A program made the translations under genes and the position numbers. Source: Corydoras sp. C115 (taxonomy: Eukaryota; Chordata; Actinopteri; Siluriformes; Callichthyidae). From it: a DNA stretch of 64,000 nt. The stretch covers positions 2,187,001 to 2,251,000 of the forward strand of contig JAFMOC010000003.1 in the NCBI GenBank assembly GCA_019802505.1. Reading direction: 5' to 3'. Shown piece after piece: positions 57,820 through 64,000 of the stretch (positions are counted from its first letter, which is position 1; every line of letters starts with the position of its first letter). The notes beneath the pieces are model-generated. The model did not search any database. It had not been told where the DNA came from and worked only from the letters and a program-made list of their open reading frames with translations.

Positions 57820-57945
57820 CTGCCTTCAGGCAGGGTCAGCTGTCTATATGAGCAGCAGTTTAAAAAGCAGTTGCTGGGTTCAGTGTTACAGAAGTTTTTC
57901 TTCAAGGTGCAATAAAGGACACACTTGGCAAATGGGTTTGAGAAG
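57820..57945 (-). CDS. Putative 126-nt Cys-rich exon, minus strand
   Basis: Between acceptor cttactttttag and donor CAG/gtacca on the minus strand there is an open phase 2-2 segment reading FSNPFAKCVLYCTLKKNFCN then TEPSNCFLNCCSYRQLTLPE. Six Cys in about 25 residues would suit a secreted domain. Its phase does not fit the segment at 54570-54769 directly, so an intermediate exon would be needed if they belong together. Family not recognised. Confidence 0.25.
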
Positions 57946-60552
57946 CTAAAAAGTAAGAAAAAATGCATTGCACATGCATTAGCATTATATCATGTTTTGC
58001 ATTTAAATAGAAATAAAACAGGTTAACGTAAAATAAAATAAATAAATACATTCATTTTAGAATGTATTTGGCGGTTGGAGAAGTATGGATCAGGTCATCG
58101 TTTCATTTTTTACCTGCATTTAAGAATGTACACTTATTTAAGGGCTAAACTGACATTCAGCAATAAAATTTGACATATTAGTATGTGTCCTTTAATTGTA
58201 ATAAAATTTCAAACTGTTTGTTTTCATGTTTAAAGCACTTTTATTTTAACAGTTGTGTTACTTTCTTTAGACCAGACACACTCACTGACGGTGGGAAAAC
58301 TAAAGAAAGAATAGAAAGAGCACAATAAAGACAAATATAAGGGACATGTTAGTGACCTTTATGGACATGCATAGAAATAGTATGATAAATTCATATAATA
58401 AAAGCAGTTGCATTACCAACAAGAGAAAGAGATAATCAATAACTGGATGAAAGCTCAAATAGAGATGGAAGAGTGCTGGCAACAGATACAGAGCATGAAA
58501 CACAAGGTTTCGGAGAGGATGATCCAGCAAATAATAAACAGACTGTTTGTAGTATTGTACCCATATAGGACCACATCTCCCTAATCAACAGTACCCTTCC
58601 AATTAGAAGACATCAACCTTGAATGACCTTTGCAGTCTATACTTTAAAGGCTGTGATAGACCTGTGTGGACATGGGTTCTTTATTTGCATACAGTTAAAG
58701 TTACTCAATTGTTTTATGCTTACAATTAGAATTTATAGCAATTAGAATGTTGCTTTTACCCTGTACATATGGTTTAATTTGTAGCCTACATATCACAGTA
58801 TGAACTCTAGTTTGTAAATACTTGTTTTATGCTTTGAAGTATATTTATCATTATGCATTTTATTTTATTTTCTGGGTGATGCCAAACTTTACATACTATT
58901 TTTGCAAACACTGCTATTACTAAAAAAATACAAATACATTTTTAAAAATCTGAACACAAGGCATTACTTGAGATGACAGACGTGGTGTTTTCATGTAGAA
59001 GATTCAATTTACAGGCATCATTTTCTTTGAAAAACACCGTGAAGAAATTCTTAAGCATGCAACATGCTGTGATGATAGTGCTGATACTGTCGATGGGGCA
59101 ATCATATTTTTTTTATCAGACACCACCATCTTTTTTTAAGACCACCAAATGACAGCAGCACAATCATCTGTGCCCTGCTGAGCTTGTTAATATGTTGATG
59201 TTCTGTGCAGGGATTTCAGGTTTTCAGGTTTTTTTTTTTTTTTTTTTTACCAACCATGTAGTATGCATGGAATAGGCAGCATTTCCAAATATAACCACTG
59301 GCACAGCCTGACTCTTAAACCTTCTGTGATACCAGAAGACTAGTGTACCTCTACGACCCATCTCACAAGGATAAAATGTCAAATTTTATCCATATTTAGT
59401 GCAGGCTAGTGGAGAAGCTCAGGAGTATACTAATATAAGTATAACTTAAGTAAAATAAAAGTATTAAATACAGTGCAGCAGAAAATTGCAGATAGCACTA
59501 CAGACTTTTCAGATGCTCAATGAGGCTCTAATCCATCACAAGTGCCCTAGAGAATGGTTCCTAGACCATCCATTACATTATAAGAAGCATGCTCGGATAT
59601 GTTAAGAGTGCATACTGGCATGTGGGGGCCATACACATTACATTATAGCCCTTTATGAACCGTAATGAAATTGATTTCATTGTAATATTGAATCCAGCCC
59701 CAGTAGGCTGATGAGTTTTCACAAACGTCATTTTGTTCTCAGAGTTACTCAGTTTATATAAGAAAACGTTTTTAACCTGAGTCTTTCTTTCTTTAAATTT
59801 GATCTCTTTTGTAAGTTATGATTTAAGCAGCATTTTCTCAAACAACAAAATATAGGCATAGTAGATGAGAATGTAACTATATATAATACAGTATAAAGGT
59901 GAATGGTTTAGTAGAGTTTTGTAAAGATCTAGCTAAAGTATAAATAACCTCAGGGAAAACACTCAGAAAAGACTAACACTGACAACATAGTGAAGCCTGG
60001 TCTCATCAGGTAAACATTAATAGGATAATGATAACGCTAAGAGGAATAATTACCTGCCGGCAAGGGCTAACACAGCAGCAGGGGGCCTGGTGGAAACAGG
60101 TCAATAGAACAAAAAACTGAATAAATGCTTAAAGGAGGAGACACCACAGGAAGTCTTATCTTGAAACACAGGCAATGAAATGGACCTCCCCAAAGAGGGG
60201 ATGCTGGAACTAATACAAAGGGACAGCAAATTAATGAGAAAACACAATTACTAAAATAATAAACACAAACAGGTTAACACAATAAGAATAATGAACAGAA
60301 TATTTAATAATCCAAAGTTTAGCTGAGATTTATCTCATCATTTATACACATATGTTAAATCTGTATTTTGCTGTTCAATATAATGAGTAAAAGTATTTTA
60401 AGTTTTTATTTTAATTGTTTTCAGACTTACATTTAAAACACATTTATACTAATCTCTAACATAGTTAGTGGCATTAAAAAAATGTAAATGCTTGTTTTTT
60501 TTTTTAAAGAACTCGGTGAGTGGATGGTCATATAGGGCAGTTTTCTTGTCAG
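57946..60552. other. Unassigned AT-rich spacer
   Basis: Includes a T20 run at about 59230-59248. A 76-codon hydrophobic open frame at 58300-58530 (minus) has no supporting signals. Nothing else recognised. Confidence 0.35.
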
Positions 60553-60562
60553 TTGGCAAATA

Positions 60563-60916
60563 TATTCATTCATTCATTCATTATCTCCCGCTTTTATCCT
60601 CTGTTAGGGTCGCGGTGGGGTTCCCCATGCCCATCCAGGGAAGAACGTCTCGGGCGCTGGGCAGATAGGCCCAGGACAGGGCGCCAATCCATCGCTGGGC
60701 ACACACTCACTCACACATACACACTCTATAGGGGACAATTTTGAGAATTCAATTGACTTGATCCATGTTTTTGGACTGTGGGAGGAAACCGGGGAACCCA
60801 GAGGAAACCCACGCAGACACGGGGAGAACATGGAAACTCCACCCAGATGAGGATTCGAACCGGGAATCCCTAGCGCTGAGAGGCGAACGTGCTAACCACT
60901 AAGCCACCGTGCCGCC
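60563..60916 (-). mobile_element. V-SINE-like element
   Basis: Full-length reverse copy from (CATT)n to ccaccgtgccgcc. Likely duplication ttggcaaata / ttgggcaaata at 60553-60562 and 60919-60929. Confidence 0.9.
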
Positions 60917-60951
60917 TATTGGGCAAATAAAAACAACTGATATTTACTACT

Positions 60952-61299
60952 TGTCACGCTAGTCTACCTCGGGCAGAAGCGGAAGCGCATCGGACGCGCA
61001 AAACCGGCGTATAAACGCGCTGAAGGGAGCCAGGCACGCAGGTAACAGAAACAGGATTTATTTAAAGGTGCATGCACCAAAAAGCGTGAGGTACATAAAA
61101 GACTATGTACTCGACCAGCACCAAAGACACGAATTTACTGGACATAAATACGAAAAAAGGACACCCGATCACGTGCACAAGACAAACCAATAACAAAACG
61201 GAGTTAATTAACTAAACTAAAGAGCACAGAACGTTAATTAACTCAAATGAACGGGACGAAACACAAAACAGGTGACAGGTGCCCTAGGCACCTCTTACA
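60952..61299 (-). mobile_element. Solo LTR, copy 2, with 5-bp TSD
   Basis: 348-bp element with TG...CA ends (plus strand TGTCACGCTAG ... CCTCTTACA) flanked by exact ctact repeats at 60947-60951 and 61300-61304. Transcription sense is inferred to be minus, because AATAAA (in cctttaaataaatcc) occurs on that strand near its 3' end. Its left part is CpG-rich (gcgcatcggacgcgcaaaac), suggesting it is fairly young. No internal retroviral genes are next to it. Confidence 0.75.
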
Positions 61300-61304
61300 C
61301 TACT

Positions 61305-62700
61305 ACTGAATGCATTTAATATTGAATTTAATATGAATTATGTATGTTTACTATAATTTATTTTCTTGGTGTAAAGTAAAGTTTACAGCATGTTTTAAAT
61401 AGCATGAAATTAAGTACTTTTATTTAAGTATAAATATATGGCTGAAAGGGGTTTATCTCTTACATCCTGGAAGAACCAGTTTTAATGAACCATGAGGGGG
61501 GAAAGCTTTTTGCACCATGCTATTATTAAAATAAATTGTTCTACAAATAAAACTCTCTACATATGATCAGAACACTTTATAAAAGCATAATATAGACTCC
61601 ACAGATGGATCATAATCATAGTAATGTCTAGGTTAACTGTGATGTGTAAATGTGCCTTTTTCCCAGATATTGATACATTTTTTTCTGTTATCTTGTTTTA
61701 CGAAGAGTAAATGTATGGATAAAATTTCCATAATGAAAGTGGAATTTTGTGAGTGCACATTTGTACATTTTTAAAGCATAATATCTGAAAATGAGCAATA
61801 ATTGAAAAATAGTACCAATTGGATATAAAATATTGCATTGCTTGCTTGCTCTTTAATATACAACTTAGAATAACATCGTAAACTTTTTTTTTCATTTAAA
61901 ATTTTATATTTAATCTACTTCCAAATCCATTCTTCCAAATCACAGTGAACACAAGGTAAGGTACCAACACTGAAAAGATCTCCAGTCTATCACAAAGCAG
62001 GTACACAGACCAACATAAAACATGTTATTTACACATCAGCATGTTTTTGAAATATTGGACAGACCAAAACGCTCTTAGGCAAAACACAAAAAATAATAAT
62101 AAACACCACAAAGAAAAGAATTTGAATTTTACTTGAAAATGGGACCTAGATTCAGTTTGCAGTAAAATGAGAGTTTTAACCACTGAATCACTGTGCCACC
62201 TTAACCAATATTGTGTTTTAAAATAAAATATGTACTAGCCACTGAAAGCAACAATAAGGAAAAATGTCACAATTTTGCACTTGCACACTGAAAAGAAAAC
62301 AGCTATTTTAACAACCCATCCATCACTTTTGATTGGTTGGACAGCTCTGTTGACAGTTAAAATGCTATTGCTAACAGGAGTGCATTTCTAAAGAAACAAA
62401 ATCAGCAAATGCAAACAGATTGTAAATGCATACATGTCAGTCAAACCCATCAAATATATCCGTCAAGCACATTTAGACAATAAATATAATATCTATTAAA
62501 TAAAATATCTCCAACAAATATTATTCCCAAATGTTCAAATTTAAATAAACATTCAAATTTAAATTAATAGCAAAAAGATTGTTGAGATGTGTGTGAAACA
62601 TGGTGCTGGAGCAGTTTTAAAAAGGGGGGGGGGGGGGGTATCTTCTCATGTAACTCATGGATGAAGGCAAAGTTTTTAAAATACAGTACGACTCATCAAG
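61305..62700. other. AT-rich spacer
   Basis: A degenerate SINE head may lie at 62178-62203 (ttaaccactgaatcactgtg then ccacc, minus). A G run of about 14 lies at 62624-62638. No genes. Confidence 0.4.
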
Positions 62701-62720
62701 CACCAATACACTTTGTACTT

Positions 62721-63058
62721 TTCATTCATTATCTTCCGATTTATCCTCTATTAGGGTTGCGGGGGGGTTCCGCATGCCCATGCAGGGGAGAATGTTTCGG
62801 GCGCTGGGCAGATATACCCAGGACAGGGCGCCAATCTATCGCTGGGCACACACTCACTCACACACACACATTCGATATGGGGCAATTTGAGGAACTCAAT
62901 TGACTTGATCCACGTTTTTGAACTGTGGGAGGAAACCGGAGAACCCGGAGGAAACCCACGCAGACACGGGGAGAACATGGAAACTCCACCCAGATGGATT
63001 TCGAACCAGGAATTCCTAGCGCTGAGAGGCCAACGTGCTAACCACTAAGCCACCGTGG
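62721..63058 (-). mobile_element. V-SINE-like element, left part of a composite insertion
   Basis: Reverse copy from tail (tcattcattatcttccga) to head (ctaagccaccgtgg). Its left flank cactttgtactt (62709-62720) recurs only after the next SINE, at 63379-63390. Confidence 0.9.
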
Positions 63059-63107
63059 AGCCCTTTAGTTGAAATTATTTGCTCTGAGGGTACCTTCTTC
63101 TTAAGTG

Positions 63108-63127
63108 TCCCTGGTGGTTTAGTGGTT
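63108..63127 (+). repeat. 20-nt match to the 5' end of tRNA-Glu
   Basis: tccctggtggtttagtggtt equals the first 20 nt of vertebrate tRNA-Glu genes as I remember them, with one C-to-T change. It is followed by a G run and then by SINE body. It may be a tRNA-derived head or a filler copied at a junction. Confidence 0.5.
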
Positions 63128-63378
63128 GGGGGGGGGAGAACGTTTCGGGCACTGGGCAGATAGACCCAGGACAGGCGCCAATCCATCGCTGGGCACACAC
63201 TCACTCACACAGACACACTCTATATGGGGCAATTTGGAGAATTAAATTGACTTGATCCATGTTTTTGGACTGTGGGTGGAAACCGGAGAACCCGAAGGAA
63301 ATCCACGCGGACACGGGGAGAACATGGAAATTCGCGTTGAGAGGCGAACGTGCTAACCACTAAGCCACCGTGCCGCCC
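63128..63378 (-). mobile_element. V-SINE-like element, right part of a composite insertion
   Basis: Begins inside the body (ggagaacgtttcgggcactg) and ends with a complete head (ccaccgtgccgcccc). The 12-bp TSD cactttgtactt lies directly to its right (63379-63390). Confidence 0.9.
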
Positions 63379-63390
63379 CACTTTGTACTT

Positions 63391-64000
63391 ATCTAGGTAA
63401 TTTAATAAATAAAAACATTATTTACAGACCCATACAAAAATGAGTTTTAAAATCTACACAGTAATACGAAAGGCATTAGCTAATTTTTTTCTGAAATTAA
63501 CTTTTTTTTTAACTCAGTTTAGAGGAATTGGCTTTTTCCAATATGTTTATTGTCATGCTAAGCATTTCTCTGGGAGTAATTTCCCAGCAGACCACTGTAT
63601 GAAACAAAAGTTTGCAAAAAAAAAAAGACTAAAAACTAACTCACTAAAAATACACTGAAAGAATCGACTCTGTTGACTCTTTGTTAGAGGAAATGTAAAT
63701 TATGTAATGCATCAGTTTTCTTTTTATTCCATCAAATAAGTGTGCCCCTGGGTACCTGTTGAACAGCAGCATTTTAACATCCTCCCTTCCAAACTTTTTT
63801 TAATGTCAGCTCTTTTGTCTTGTTGATATAAGCTGCAGGTGATTTTCTCTGCGCTTCATCAGCCTTCTGTACTCTGACTCATCTCAATTGCAAATATTTT
63901 CTTAGTGGGGGAGTTATCATGAATCTCTTTAAATGCCATGAGCAATCATTGAAAGATGTTTTAAACAGGGACTCACCATACTAGGTTGGTTTTGAACTGC
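63391..64000. other. Unassigned spacer
   Basis: AT-rich; no gene or recognised repeat. Confidence 0.4.

Noticed and set aside
58300..58530. 76-codon hydrophobic minus-strand open frame considered as a membrane protein exon
   Set aside because: AT-rich sequence gives Leu/Phe/Ile-rich translations by composition; no splice signals or conserved motif support it.
46010..64000. Search for exons of SLC2A8, the neighbour of GARNL3 in human
   Set aside because: No sugar-transporter motifs or matching exon-like segments were seen on either strand.

Overview
The window is nuclear DNA of a ray-finned fish, most likely a teleost. It is AT-rich and full of CA/TG/AT microsatellites. It carries about 30 copies of one tRNA-headed SINE of the V-SINE (DANA/HE1-like) kind, fragments of Tc1-like transposons, two solo LTRs and fish-type LINE/SINE tails. 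An otophysan (cyprinid or catfish relative) is a guess from the SINE type only. No prokaryotic features, CRISPR arrays or operons are present.

One protein-coding gene dominates: GARNL3 (GTPase-activating Rap/RanGAP domain-like 3), plus strand, from 373 to its stop codon at 46007-46009. I could read 30 exons with AG/GT borders and consistent phase. Together they encode about 1,010 residues. The first exon(s), with roughly the first 25-30 residues, lie before the window. The order is: a conserved N-terminal segment (exons 1-6), the Rap-GAP catalytic domain (about exons 7-14) with the asparagine of the RKRHIGND motif in exon 11, a linker (exon 15), a citron-homology (CNH) beta-propeller (about exons 16-25), and a low-complexity C-terminal tail (exons 26-30). 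The product is expected to be a cytoplasmic GAP for Rap-like small GTPases. Two small in-phase exons (27 and 60 nt) appear to be absent from the human protein as I remember it and may be alternative microexons.

Layout: 1-18868 is intronic (one intron of 18.4 kb), with the densest SINE load, a CpG-rich block at 7.4-8.0 kb, a solo LTR at 5.9-6.3 kb and a Tc1 fragment at 12.5 kb. From 18.9 to 46.0 kb lie exons 2-30, with repeats between them. These repeats include an intron-containing tRNA-Tyr-like gene inserted between a Tc1 remnant and a SINE at 43.0 kb. From 46.0 kb to the end is the GARNL3 3' UTR followed by gene-poor DNA with SINEs, a second solo LTR and a few unassigned open segments on the minus strand. 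The best of these are a Cys-rich terminal-exon-like segment at 54570-54769 and a 126-nt exon-like segment at 57820-57945.

I see no clear undescribed biological system. What deserves a second look is the pair of microexons, the repeat tracts beside skippable exons, a recurring class of near-perfect short hairpins (four with stems of 19-20 bp) plus a 54-bp inverted duplication that look like template-switch products, and the composite insertions involving tRNA sequences.
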